NCBI GenBank assembly: GCA_025354985.1
Contig: JANXLU010000062.1
Coordinates: 1 to 64,000, forward strand
Source of the DNA: Chloroflexota bacterium
Lineage (GTDB): Bacteria > Chloroflexota > Anaerolineae > J036 > Brachytrichaceae
Reading direction: 5' to 3'
DNA length: 64,000 bases
Part shown: in pieces, positions 9,215 through 18,179 of the stretch
Position numbering within the stretch: the first letter of the stretch is position 1
How the letters are laid out: every line of letters starts with the position of its first letter
Notes under the pieces: model-generated
What the model saw: the letters and a program-made list of their open reading frames with translations, nothing else
Database searches by the model: none
What the model was told of the DNA's origin: nothing
Program-made: the position numbers and the translations under genes

Positions 9215-9760
9215 CTAAATTACAACGATGAGCACAAACAACACCAAGGCGATCAACACCAACACCAGCGTGGTGCCACTAAAGTACGTAACCGCCGAGT
9301 TCGAGATAAAAAAGAAACTATCCCAACCATTCTGGGCTGCAGGACGGGTAAACAGCGTGGTGCCGCGGGCGGCGTAGGATTCGCCGCGCAAAATACCCAC
9401 CTCGTTTGCGAAATATGCCAATGAGCTAAAAATCATCCAGCCGTTAAAGCCGCCGATTAAAAATGCCAGCAGGCCCTCCTGATATTTGCCACTTCCCGAT
9501 GCCACTTTGTTACGGGTGAGGGCCGGGCCGGCATAGCCAAACAAGGTGATAACCAGAAACGGAATCGCTTTTAGAAACCAGCGATTTTCCAGGCTCCAAC
9601 CAGCCGAAAAACTGTCTATGGGCGCCTTGAAGAAGCTCAGAACGAACAGGGCAAAGATCATGCTAAACATAACCAGCACTTCGCGAATCCAGCCCCGGCT
9701 CGCCCCAACAAAGGCGATCAAAACCACAAAGAACCAAAAAACGACGTTTGCATTAATCAT
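9215..9760 (-). CDS. CvpA-family membrane protein
   Basis: 181 residues with about four membrane helices, of the colicin V production/CvpA family. The N-terminal pattern VVLIAFVGASRGWIREVLVM is characteristic: a membrane helix, then Gly-Arg-Gly-type basic loop, then helix. Helices follow at about 28-45, 60-77 and 160-181. It overlaps murG by eight bases and lies 17 bases before murC, so it is part of the dcw transcript. CvpA is not a usual member of this operon. Its position suggests a link to envelope synthesis, but no activity can be inferred. Confidence 0.75.
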   Translation of the reverse strand: MINANVVFWFFVVLIAFVGASRGWIREVLVMFSMIFALFVLSFFKAPIDSFSAGWSLENRWFLKAIPFLVITLFGYAGPALTRNKVASGSGKYQEGLLAFLIGGFNGWMIFSSLAYFANEVGILRGESYAARGTTLFTRPAAQNGWDSFFFISNSAVTYFSGTTLVLVLIALVLFVLIVVI

Positions 9761-10982
9761 GATGAATTACCTCTTCCAACAATGCGGCAATATTCCGCGC
9801 ACCATCCGATGTTTGGATGGATTTCATGGCTACGCTCATATTGGCCAGCCGGTTATCAGCGGAGAATAGATTCAGTACGGTTTCAGACAGTCCGCCTTGT
9901 GCGTTGTTCAAGTCTCCGTCCTCCAAAATTATGGCGGCGTCTCTACGGGCCAGATACTCGGCGTTTACCCGCTGATAGCGCCAGGCATAGGGATAAGGCA
10001 CAAGCACCGCAGGCAAACCAAGCAAGGGCAACTCGCCTAACGCGCTTGCGCCACTGCGGCAGACCGCTAGATCGGCCGCGGCCATTGCATGTGTCATATC
10101 GTCATGCAGATAGGGATATATCAAATAGCGTGCCTGTTCACCGGGTGATAGTGCCTGGCGTGCCTGATCCACTTCGCTCCAGCCGACCGTGCCGCTCACG
10201 TGGATCACCGTCACCTTTTGCAGCAGGGCGCCAAGGGCGCCGGTGACCGCACGATTTATGCTCTGTGCGCCGCGGCTGCCACCAAACACCAGAACCACGC
10301 GATCCTGATCCGCAATTCCAAAATGCGCACGTCCGGCCTGCCGATTGGTCGCAAAAAACGCCTCTCGCACCGGATAACCCGTAACCGTCATCTTACCGGC
10401 CGGCACATATCGGGCGCTGTCAGCGGTGGTGGTGGCAACGCGGGTGGCAAACTGATTCATAAACTTCACGGCCATCCCGGGCTCGATATCCGGCAAATAC
10501 ACCACACTGGGAACGCCGCGAAACTTCGACGCCACGCTGATGGGCACGCCGACGTAGCCGCCAGTCAACAGTGTGACATCCGGCCTAAACGAACGCACGA
10601 GACGATCGGCCTCAAAGAACCCGCGTGTCAATGCCAGAACACTGCGCGCCTTCTGCGCAGCACCGACACCAGCAATGCCGCCCGAATGAATGGCCACAAA
10701 TGGAATGGACGCCCGGTTTACCAAATCACCCTCCATACCGTCAACGCTTCCCACGAACAACGCGCGCCACGCCGGTGCGCTGTTCGTTTGCAAAGCTGAC
10801 CTCTCGCTGGCGGAGCGAGCGGCGGACATCGCGTCCGATGATGTTTGGCTGACCCGCGCTGAACTTTGGTGAGGCATCAAACACTTGAGCACGCTCAGAG
10901 CGGGAAGCACGTGACCGGCTGTTCCGCCGCCAGACACCAAGACGCGTCGCACGATTGGTTGTAGTGGATACATTGGTTTCAT
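9753..10982 (-). CDS. murG: UDP-GlcNAc:lipid I GlcNAc transferase
   Basis: About 409 residues from the ATG at 10982; an in-frame ATG nine bases later is equally possible. It transfers GlcNAc to lipid I to give lipid II on the cytoplasmic face. The N-terminal GT-B lobe has VLVSGGGTAGHVLPALSVL, later LLTGGYVGVPISVASKFRGVPSVVYLPDIEPG. The C-terminal lobe has LVFGGSRGAQSINRAV and the donor-binding CRSGASALGELPLLGLPAVLVPYP. After the GGGTAGH loop there is a roughly 30-residue Ser/Ala/Arg insert that normal MurG lacks. This insert lies where the reading frame overlaps ftsW by 242 bases. No Shine-Dalgarno is visible. Confidence 0.92.
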   Translation of the reverse strand: MKPMYPLQPIVRRVLVSGGGTAGHVLPALSVLKCLMPHQSSARVSQTSSDAMSAARSASERSALQTNSAPAWRALFVGSVDGMEGDLVNRASIPFVAIHSGGIAGVGAAQKARSVLALTRGFFEADRLVRSFRPDVTLLTGGYVGVPISVASKFRGVPSVVYLPDIEPGMAVKFMNQFATRVATTTADSARYVPAGKMTVTGYPVREAFFATNRQAGRAHFGIADQDRVVLVFGGSRGAQSINRAVTGALGALLQKVTVIHVSGTVGWSEVDQARQALSPGEQARYLIYPYLHDDMTHAMAAADLAVCRSGASALGELPLLGLPAVLVPYPYAWRYQRVNAEYLARRDAAIILEDGDLNNAQGGLSETVLNLFSADNRLANMSVAMKSIQTSDGARNIAALLEEVIHHD

Positions 10983-12162
10983 TGTCCGAGTCTGCCCGTT
11001 CGTTTTCAAAATCCATGACGGATCCGCGCGAAACACTTATCAAAATACCACACGCCGAGAGTACGGCCACGAGCGAGGATCCTCCCCGGCTAAGGAACGG
11101 CACCGGTACACCCGGCAGCGGTAGCAGGTGCAGATTGCCCAGCAAATTTATCGCCATTTGCATGACAAACCAAAACATAACGCCGATCACGAGCAACTGG
11201 CCAAACCGGGTTGGGGTGGCACGGATCAGCCGCATGCAGCGCCACGCCAACAAGCCGAACATGACAAGGATTCCCACCACGCCAAGCCAACCCAGCTCTT
11301 CGGCCAGTGCAGGAATAACACTATCCGTATCCACAGCCGGCAATTTGAACTTGACCTCGCCAAACCCCAGACCGCGGCCAAACAGCCCCCCATTTCCAAA
11401 CGCTTCCATCGCGCGTTGCAAGTGGCTGTGCATCTTGTCATAGTTGCCCAGCCCGGCCACAAACGCCGACCAACGATCAGCAGTATGCCCGCCGCGCAGC
11501 GCGACCACGGCATAAAAGACCGCGGCGGCAACGATCACGCCAAGAATGACCTGCTTCCAGCTTGCGCCTGCCAGAAGAAACATAACGCCGGTGGTCAGCA
11601 CAATGACCAGCGCCGTGGAGAAATCTGGCTGCAGATATACCAAACCGGCGACCAATCCCACGATCATGCTATAAGGCAATAATCCAAACACGATGCTGCT
11701 GACCTGACCGCGCCGTGATGCAAGCCACGTTGCGGCGTAAATGATCATCACAAGCTTGACCATCTCGGAAGGAGTCAGGCTGCCATTGTTAAAAGCACGT
11801 CGGGCACCCGCCACAAACGTGCCGGTGACCATGACCACACCCAATGCCATGACCGCCAAAATGGCCAGCGGAACCGCGGCGTAGCGCAGCAATCCGTAGT
11901 CGGTCAAGCCCAGCAGCATCATGATGCCGAGCCCGATACCGGCCGCGCGCACCTGGTTTATGAACGCATTCGCCGGAATGTCATCGCGCGTCCCTGCGGT
12001 AAATACGGTAGTGGTGTAGGTCGTCATCAGGCCCAGCACGATCAACGCGGCGATGATGGCAACCAGCATCCAATCAGGATCCTTGTAGCCGCGAATCTTC
12101 TTCGCAACCGTTCGGGCACGTTTGCGGAAATCGGCGATTGAAAAGTCGGATATCACGCTCAT
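10741..12162 (-). CDS. ftsW: Lipid II polymerase FtsW (SEDS family)
   Basis: 473 residues. A polytopic SEDS glycosyltransferase that works with FtsI to build septal peptidoglycan. The core (about 30-382) has ten or so helices with GARRAFNNGSLTPSEMVKL, YLQPDFSTALVI, GRGLGFGEVKFKLPAVDTDSVIPALAEELG and the terminal GVPVPFLSRGGSSLVAVLSACG. A 91-residue hydrophilic tail rich in Arg and Ser follows, encoded almost entirely on top of the murG 5' end in another frame. It is called FtsW rather than RodA because of its place between murD and murG and the PBP2-type gene in the same operon. Start is an ATGA overlap with murD. Confidence 0.93.
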   Translation of the reverse strand: MSVISDFSIADFRKRARTVAKKIRGYKDPDWMLVAIIAALIVLGLMTTYTTTVFTAGTRDDIPANAFINQVRAAGIGLGIMMLLGLTDYGLLRYAAVPLAILAVMALGVVMVTGTFVAGARRAFNNGSLTPSEMVKLVMIIYAATWLASRRGQVSSIVFGLLPYSMIVGLVAGLVYLQPDFSTALVIVLTTGVMFLLAGASWKQVILGVIVAAAVFYAVVALRGGHTADRWSAFVAGLGNYDKMHSHLQRAMEAFGNGGLFGRGLGFGEVKFKLPAVDTDSVIPALAEELGWLGVVGILVMFGLLAWRCMRLIRATPTRFGQLLVIGVMFWFVMQMAINLLGNLHLLPLPGVPVPFLSRGGSSLVAVLSACGILISVSRGSVMDFENERADSDNETNVSTTTNRATRLGVWRRNSRSRASRSERAQVFDASPKFSAGQPNIIGRDVRRSLRQREVSFANEQRTGVARVVRGKR

Positions 12163-13550
12163 AGGTCACGCACCATTGTTTTGAAGTAGTCGCCGCGGTC
12201 GGCAAAATCCTTAAATTCGTCAAATCCCGTGCCACCCGGTGAGAGCAGCACCACATCGTTTTCCCGAGCCACCTCGGTCGCCCGAATGATCGCATCCGTG
12301 AGGCCCGGGACCAGTGACCAACGCGGGTTCTTGATGGCAAATTGGCGGGCTACCATGGGGCCAAGCTCGCCAAAAAAGATCACGTGACGGCATTGCCGTG
12401 CCATGAGCGTGATTGCCTCATCCCACGGCAAATGCTTGTCGCGCCCGCCCACCAACAGAACCACGGGAACCTTGAATACCCGAAGACCAGCCATTAATCG
12501 CTCCGGGGCGGTGGCGATGGAATCGTTAAACCAACGCACGGTGTTGATCTCACGCACCAGTTCCAGCCGGTGCGCCACACCGGTAAATGTCGTTGCCACC
12601 TCGCGGATTGAATCCAGCGAGGCTCCGGCAAGCGCGGCAAGCACGCTTGCCACCAGTACATTTGCCACATTGTGATCACCCATCAGCTTCAGATCACCGC
12701 GGCTGCAAATCACCCCATCCATGTCAGGCATGCCCGGCGCCATAAGCGTGCTCGTTCGCAATCGCAATTCGCCACTGTCCGCCAGCCACGCACCGGACCC
12801 GTCTGGTTCCGCGCGCAGGCTGAACCACGCAACCCCGGCGTTGGTGGTCAACTCTCTCGCGGTGATTGGGTCGTCCGCATTAAGCACCGCCAAATCCTGA
12901 CCGGTCTGATGCCTCAGGATGTTTCGTTTGGCAGCGATATACGCCGCCATGTCTGCGTGTCGATCCAGGTGGTTTGGCGTAATGTTGGTGACACAGGCGA
13001 TATGCGGGCTGGTGTGCATCCACTCCAACTGAAAGGATGACAGCTCAATCACAACCACATCATCCGGGGCGATCTGCTCAACCACCTCGATCAGCGGATT
13101 GCCGATGTTTCCACCCATCCAGACCCGGCCGGAGAGCGACGACCCGGCCAGCATCAGATGGGTGAGCACCGTAGTCGTGGTCTTGCCGGCGGAACCCGTG
13201 ATTCCTATAACCATCCGTGTCGGGCAGCACTCAAGGAATATTTCGGCATCGTTTGCAATCCGGATACCGCGGCGCCCTGCTTCTAGGACGATGGGTGTGT
13301 CGTTCGGCACACCGCCACTCAAATACAGCTGATTGCAGCCATCCAACAATGACAACGGATGACCACCAAGCTCAAAGTTAATGCCCATAGCGCGGAATTC
13401 AGACAGATCGGGCAGCTCGGCACGCGCATCGCTAACCGTGACGCGTGCACCATGCGCAGTGAGATAACGCGCCAGGGCCATACCCTGCCGCGCAAACCCC
13501 AAGATCACGTATCGCGTGTTAGTTTCCAAAGACTGCCAACCCAACGCCAA
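12159..13550 (-). CDS. murD: UDP-N-acetylmuramoylalanine--D-glutamate ligase
   Basis: 463 residues; adds D-Glu to UDP-MurNAc-L-Ala. The N-terminal domain has YVILGFARQGMALARYL. The P-loop is GITGSAGKTTTT (about 116-127). Central signatures are VIELSSFQLEWM and VTNITPNHLDRH. C-terminal signatures are FNDSIATAPE and LLVGGRDKHLPW. The length is usual. The 5' end overlaps mraY by 32 bases, and the stop overlaps the ftsW start in ATGA. It is clearly separated from MurF and MurC by motif detail. Confidence 0.96.
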   Translation of the reverse strand: MALGWQSLETNTRYVILGFARQGMALARYLTAHGARVTVSDARAELPDLSEFRAMGINFELGGHPLSLLDGCNQLYLSGGVPNDTPIVLEAGRRGIRIANDAEIFLECCPTRMVIGITGSAGKTTTTVLTHLMLAGSSLSGRVWMGGNIGNPLIEVVEQIAPDDVVVIELSSFQLEWMHTSPHIACVTNITPNHLDRHADMAAYIAAKRNILRHQTGQDLAVLNADDPITARELTTNAGVAWFSLRAEPDGSGAWLADSGELRLRTSTLMAPGMPDMDGVICSRGDLKLMGDHNVANVLVASVLAALAGASLDSIREVATTFTGVAHRLELVREINTVRWFNDSIATAPERLMAGLRVFKVPVVLLVGGRDKHLPWDEAITLMARQCRHVIFFGELGPMVARQFAIKNPRWSLVPGLTDAIIRATEVARENDVVLLSPGGTGFDEFKDFADRGDYFKTMVRDL

Positions 13551-14562
13551 CCATGCCCGCCATAATCCCGATCAACCAAAACCGCTGAACCAATTGCGGC
13601 TCACTCCAGCCCAGAAGAACAAAGTGATTGTGAAGCGGGCTCATTTTGAACAACCTTTTGCCCTCTCCCGTGCGCAGGCGGGTCAATTTGAACCACGTCA
13701 CCTGCAGCATGACACTGATCGTTTCGGCCACCGGCACAATGGCGATGATTGGGAAAAGTAACCACTGACCGGTCATAAGAGCAACAACGCCGAGTGTGGC
13801 CCCCAGCGCCTCGCTCCCCACCCCGCCCATAAAGAGCGCCGCCGGATGCACGTTAAACCATAGAAATCCGAGCAACGATCCAGCCATTACCATGCACAAC
13901 ATGGTCAGAAAGGTTTGCCCCTGAAGGTGGGCCACCACGCCGTAGGCCGCAAAGCACACAAAGCTGATCAGGGCCGCAAGACCATCCAGACCGTCCGTAA
14001 GATTGATCGCGTTTGCGCTTGCCATGATGATGAAGATGGCAACGGGAATCCAGAGTGAATCGAGCTCCAGCGGTCGCGCCAGACCGGGTATGGCCACGCG
14101 ATTAATGTCAAAAACACGGTTCATAACTACAGCGGCCACAGAAGCAATAACGAGCTGAATAATGGCCTTGGTGCGTCCGCGCATGCCCTCGCCGCGCCGC
14201 ACCCCCCGAACACCCATATAGTCATCAACGGCGCCAAACAGGGCAAAGCCGATCATGACCAGGATGGGGATGGCCAACGACCGCCCGACGAGGACAACAC
14301 CTCCAAAGTCCTCGCTCCAGCCCGGCAACAACCGCGAGGCCACCCGGCTGTAGGTATACATGACACCCACCAGCACGAGAACCGGAATCATAAAAACAAA
14401 ACCACCCATGGTTGGCGTGCCCATCTTGCTTTGGTGGCTTTGCGGTCCGTCCAGGCGAATTTGCTTGCCAATTTTGAACCGCTTGAGCAGCTCAATAATT
14501 GGGCGGGCCAGCAGCAACGCGAATATAAACGCCACCCCACCCATTAGCAATGACGTGCTCAT
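13519..14562 (-). CDS. mraY: Phospho-MurNAc-pentapeptide transferase MraY
   Basis: 347 residues, about ten membrane helices. Moves phospho-MurNAc-pentapeptide from UDP to undecaprenyl phosphate, making lipid I. Seen: AVDDYMGV (Asp113, Asp114), NAINLTDGLDGL (about 185-195), and a C-terminal KMSPLHNHFVLLGWSE. Odd: the motif FMGDxGS reads FMGGVGS (254-260). The third catalytic Asp expected at 257 is therefore Gly (codon GGG, two base changes from an Asp codon), and the HHH motif reads HNH (301-303). The rest is well conserved and the gene is embedded in a normal operon, so an active variant or a sequence error are both possible. It is adjacent to murF with no gap. Confidence 0.93.
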   Translation of the reverse strand: MSTSLLMGGVAFIFALLLARPIIELLKRFKIGKQIRLDGPQSHQSKMGTPTMGGFVFMIPVLVLVGVMYTYSRVASRLLPGWSEDFGGVVLVGRSLAIPILVMIGFALFGAVDDYMGVRGVRRGEGMRGRTKAIIQLVIASVAAVVMNRVFDINRVAIPGLARPLELDSLWIPVAIFIIMASANAINLTDGLDGLAALISFVCFAAYGVVAHLQGQTFLTMLCMVMAGSLLGFLWFNVHPAALFMGGVGSEALGATLGVVALMTGQWLLFPIIAIVPVAETISVMLQVTWFKLTRLRTGEGKRLFKMSPLHNHFVLLGWSEPQLVQRFWLIGIMAGMVGVGLAVFGN

Positions 14563-15957
14563 TTACTCGGTCCCCCGCACGACAAATTCGCGGACGATGT
14601 TTTCCATTGCCAGCCCGCGGCTGCCCTTGAACAGTACTACGCTGCGCCGGGTTACCAAACGGCGGACCTGATCCAGACAGGCCTCATGGGTCATCACGTG
14701 GAACACATTTGCCTTTTTGGCGCCACAGGCAATCGCTTCGTCGGCGATCCAGCGCGCTTTTTCACCGAGGCATACGATCTCGTCCGCGACCAACGCAGCC
14801 CGACAACCGACCATGCGATGCTCGCGTTCCTCCGCGTCGCCAAGTTCATACATCTCGCCCAACACGGCGACGCGGGGTCGATCCAGGGTGGCCAGCAGGT
14901 TGAGCGCGGCAATCGTACTTTCGGCGCTGGCGTTGTAGGTGTCATCCAACACGATTGAATCAAAGGGCCCCTCCAGCGTTTGCAAGCGCAGCTGCACACC
15001 CGGGCGCTGCAAGGCGCGGATAATCTGATCCCAGCTCATTCCTTCGGCCAGTGCCACTGCCGTGGCGCGCAGGACCGTGAACGCACTGTGCGCACCTAGC
15101 AACGGCACGCGCACATGCCAGCTGTCTATGCGATCGTGCAATGTCAGCTCGACGCCATCCAAACCAAGGCTGCTGATGCCCGATGCCCAAACATCCGCGC
15201 GCGGAGTGGTGCCATACGTCATCACCCGCGCTGCACTCAGGCGGCGCATGTCGCGCACACGTTCATCGTCGTCGTTCAGAATCGCCAGACCATCGGCGGG
15301 CAACGCCGCGATCAATTCGCCTTTGGCCCGGGCGATATTCTCAATTGATCCCAATCGCTCCAGATGGACCGGCTCAACCTTTGTGATCACACCAACGGAC
15401 GGCTGCGCGATGCCGGCAAGCGTGGCAATCTCACCAAGCGCATACATTCCCATTTCAAACACGCCGTGCGTATGCTCCGGGCGCAATTTCAAAACATTCA
15501 AGGGTAGGCTGCTCTCGCTATTCTGATTGCCTTCGTTGCGCAAAACATTGAAATTTGGCTCGGCGGACAATATCTGGGCCACCAACTCTTTGGTCGTGGT
15601 TTTACCAATTGAGCCCGTTATCCCGATAACCCTAAGCTTGAACCGCCGGCGCCACGCCGCGGCAACTTGCTGCAGCGCGACGAGCGTATTGGGTACGTGG
15701 ACAAGCACACCGTCATTTGGGGCGTCCACGCTCTTGCTAACAAGGGCAGCCGCCGCACCGCGCTCAAATGCGCTGCGCACAAACTGGTGCCCATCAACGC
15801 GCGCACCCGGCAACGCCACAAACAGGTCTCCCGGCTGCACCTCGCGCGAGTCAATTTTTACCGAGTTCAACCGCAGGTTGTTGTTAAACCCGATGGCAAT
15901 GCCTTGTGCGCTTGCGTTAAGCACATCTCCAAGGGTCAATTCCGTATTTGCAGCCAT
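14563..15957 (-). CDS. murF: UDP-MurNAc-tripeptide--D-Ala-D-Ala ligase
   Basis: 464 residues; adds the D-Ala-D-Ala made by Ddl to the UDP-muramyl tripeptide. The N-terminal domain has VKIDSREVQPGDLFVALPG. The P-loop is GITGSIGKTTTK (about 112-123). NEGNQNSESSLPLNVLKL and GVITKVEPVHLERLGSIE are MurF-type signatures. The C-terminal domain has LDDTYNASAESTIAALNLL and AVLGEMYELGD. These features exclude MurE, which is missing from this operon although it usually stands between ftsI and murF. Confidence 0.96.
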   Translation of the reverse strand: MAANTELTLGDVLNASAQGIAIGFNNNLRLNSVKIDSREVQPGDLFVALPGARVDGHQFVRSAFERGAAAALVSKSVDAPNDGVLVHVPNTLVALQQVAAAWRRRFKLRVIGITGSIGKTTTKELVAQILSAEPNFNVLRNEGNQNSESSLPLNVLKLRPEHTHGVFEMGMYALGEIATLAGIAQPSVGVITKVEPVHLERLGSIENIARAKGELIAALPADGLAILNDDDERVRDMRRLSAARVMTYGTTPRADVWASGISSLGLDGVELTLHDRIDSWHVRVPLLGAHSAFTVLRATAVALAEGMSWDQIIRALQRPGVQLRLQTLEGPFDSIVLDDTYNASAESTIAALNLLATLDRPRVAVLGEMYELGDAEEREHRMVGCRAALVADEIVCLGEKARWIADEAIACGAKKANVFHVMTHEACLDQVRRLVTRRSVVLFKGSRGLAMENIVREFVVRGTE

Positions 15958-15975
15958 GGTGCGGTGTCTGTACGC

Positions 15976-17814
15976 CTATTTTTCCGGCGGAATGCCGAAC
16001 AATTGAACGGAGTATTGGGCAATGTCGCGCCACACCGGCATGGCAACCGCGCCAGCCAGCGAGGCTTTGCGTGGATCATTAATTTTGACCAATATAGTCA
16101 GACGCGGCTGCTTAGCCGGGATCATTCCGGCATAGGTTGTCAAGGTTGTATTGGTCACATGCACGAGTCGGTCTGCCGTCCCGGTTTTGCCCGCGTAGGT
16201 GTAATCGGGTATCACCAGTTGCTTTGGGTTACCCCTGGCCACAGCATCGGTCGCGGCCGCCAGATATTCGCGTGTTTTACGTGCTGACTCGGGACGAGTT
16301 GCGATTGTTCCAGGCTCCGTCTCCGCCGGCTCAATCGTGCCATCCGGTTTGCGAATTTCGCGCAAAACGTGCGGCTTAATCCAAACGCCATCATTGGCAA
16401 TCACATTCATGGCGGCAAGCACCTGAATCGGAGTGGCTATCATGCTTTGCCCAAAGCTGTCGCGTGCCATGTCGCTCTGGGTCCAGGGTGAGCCGCCGAG
16501 CGTGGTGGCCTTATCCGGCTGGCGCATCAATCCAAATGCTTCACCCGGCAGGTCAATACCGGTTTGCTGGGTAAACCCATATTTGCGCATCTGTGGATAA
16601 AATGCACCCGGTCCCACATCCACCGACATCATGGCCATGATGGTGTTGACAGAGTGCGCAAGCGCGCCAACCACATCCTGCGATTGATACGATACGCCAT
16701 CCAGGTTGGTGACCGGTGGACCACCCTGGACCGTAAACGAGCCCTTGTCCACATACTGCGGGCGTAGTTTTCCAAACTCAACAGTGGTCAATACGGTCAA
16801 CGGCTTTACAACCGAGCCGGGTTCGCTCGCGTCGATCAACGCCAAATTGCCCAACGCTGGATTCTTGCCGGCTGCGAGCGCCCGGGATGCAGCCACGGGG
16901 TCAAATGCCCCCTTCACGGCCTCGCGGGATGCCATGGCGTAAATGGCCCCGGTCTTGGTATCCATGACAATGATCACTCCGGCGCTGGCATTATTTTCAT
17001 TGAGCGCATCAAGCAGTCTGCGCTCGACAAAACGCTGCAATGTGCCATCGATGGTCAGCACGACATCGCTGCCGGGTATGGTCGGAGTAACGATGCGATC
17101 AAGCCCCAGAGTCTGGCGCAAGCCTCCCTGCGCAGACAGCTCATCGTTGTACTGAAGCTCAACGCCGGCCACTCCAGTCTCGTGCTCGGCCTCGTGCCGA
17201 ACGGTGCCAATAACGGCGCCGGCCTCAAGCCCCTGCGGGTATTCACGGCTGTAGGTGGGTGACAGGTTCACAAACTCCAGCAGCGTTGACGAAGCATTGG
17301 GCCCGACATGGAGCATTGGAACGGTCATTGCCAGCGCACGCGTGAGCTCGTTTGTCTTGCTAATGGACAAGATGGCTTCCAGCAATACGGGAGTCCGCCG
17401 TGGACCACCAGTTTGGCCTTCCTCAGCGACCGCGATCAGCTGGGTGCGAATGGATTCCACGGGTCGGTCAAGCACTACCGAGAGCCGTTGGGCCAGCGGT
17501 GTGATAACAGATGGGTGCGTTACCGTCAGCGTCTGCAAGTTGATTTCCAAGCGCGTCGCCTCATGACTCACGGCCAGCAGGTCACCGCGGCGATCCAAAA
17601 TGCGTCCACGCGGCGCGAGCTCAACCACCCGCGAGGTTGGATATTCCTTGGCCTTGTCCGACAATAGGGCGGCTTGTACGGTACCGACATACAAGCTGCG
17701 GACCGAGATGACCATGCCGATGATAATAAACAAGCCCACGACTACGGATAGTCGGCGGCTCGATATAAGAAGTGGATTTCCGGAGCTATCGTTTGACTTT
17801 GCCATTAGTTTCAA
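15976..17814 (-). CDS. ftsI: Septal penicillin-binding protein (PBP2/3, FtsI)
   Basis: 612 residues, class B transpeptidase cross-linking septal peptidoglycan. Short cytoplasmic tail, one membrane helix at about 22-40, then the PBP dimerisation domain (RGRILDRRGDLLAVS near 69-83). The transpeptidase triad motifs are all present: Ser334-V-V-Lys337 in EPGSVVKP, S388-V-N390, and K543-T-G545. No PASTA repeats at the C terminus. It follows ftsL by nine bases; an alternative ATG three codons in is possible. Its operon neighbours ftsL and ftsW are its known partners. Confidence 0.95.
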   Translation of the reverse strand: MKLMAKSNDSSGNPLLISSRRLSVVVGLFIIIGMVISVRSLYVGTVQAALLSDKAKEYPTSRVVELAPRGRILDRRGDLLAVSHEATRLEINLQTLTVTHPSVITPLAQRLSVVLDRPVESIRTQLIAVAEEGQTGGPRRTPVLLEAILSISKTNELTRALAMTVPMLHVGPNASSTLLEFVNLSPTYSREYPQGLEAGAVIGTVRHEAEHETGVAGVELQYNDELSAQGGLRQTLGLDRIVTPTIPGSDVVLTIDGTLQRFVERRLLDALNENNASAGVIIVMDTKTGAIYAMASREAVKGAFDPVAASRALAAGKNPALGNLALIDASEPGSVVKPLTVLTTVEFGKLRPQYVDKGSFTVQGGPPVTNLDGVSYQSQDVVGALAHSVNTIMAMMSVDVGPGAFYPQMRKYGFTQQTGIDLPGEAFGLMRQPDKATTLGGSPWTQSDMARDSFGQSMIATPIQVLAAMNVIANDGVWIKPHVLREIRKPDGTIEPAETEPGTIATRPESARKTREYLAAATDAVARGNPKQLVIPDYTYAGKTGTADRLVHVTNTTLTTYAGMIPAKQPRLTILVKINDPRKASLAGAVAMPVWRDIAQYSVQLFGIPPEK

Positions 17815-17822
17815 ACTGCTTG

Positions 17823-18179
17823 CTATCGGGCCGGCCCGGTGGCTGTGATGATGGCCGACGGTGTCACCTGCACAAACCCCATCTGTCGGGCCCGTGTTTC
17901 CATATTGGTACCGCTCGTAATAACCCCGATTTCCGCGCGCAGATTGTTCTCATCGCTGTTTAGGGATTGCCGGCGCTCATCCAGCTCACGCAACTGGGCA
18001 TTCACACCCGAGCGCAACTGCGCAACATACAAGCTGGCGCCACCCGTGAGTATGAACAGCACAATGCTGCTCGCCGTGACGAGCGTCACCGTGCGGCTGC
18101 CAAAACGTGACAGCAGACCCGCGCCGGGCTCGGGCTTGCTCACAGGAGTGCTTGGTTCTTGCATTGACATGCTGATCAC
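17823..18179 (-). CDS. ftsL: FtsL/DivIC-like division protein
   Basis: 118 residues. A hydrophilic N terminus is followed by one membrane helix at about 33-53 and a helix with coiled-coil character (residues 55-85, many Leu/Glu/Arg). A conserved-looking end then follows (ARQMGFVQVTP). This size and shape, and the position between rsmH and ftsI with an ATGA overlap to rsmH, fit FtsL. FtsL sequences are poorly conserved, so the call rests on architecture and context. Confidence 0.75.
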   Translation of the reverse strand: MISMSMQEPSTPVSKPEPGAGLLSRFGSRTVTLVTASSIVLFILTGGASLYVAQLRSGVNAQLRELDERRQSLNSDENNLRAEIGVITSGTNMETRARQMGFVQVTPSAIITATGPAR

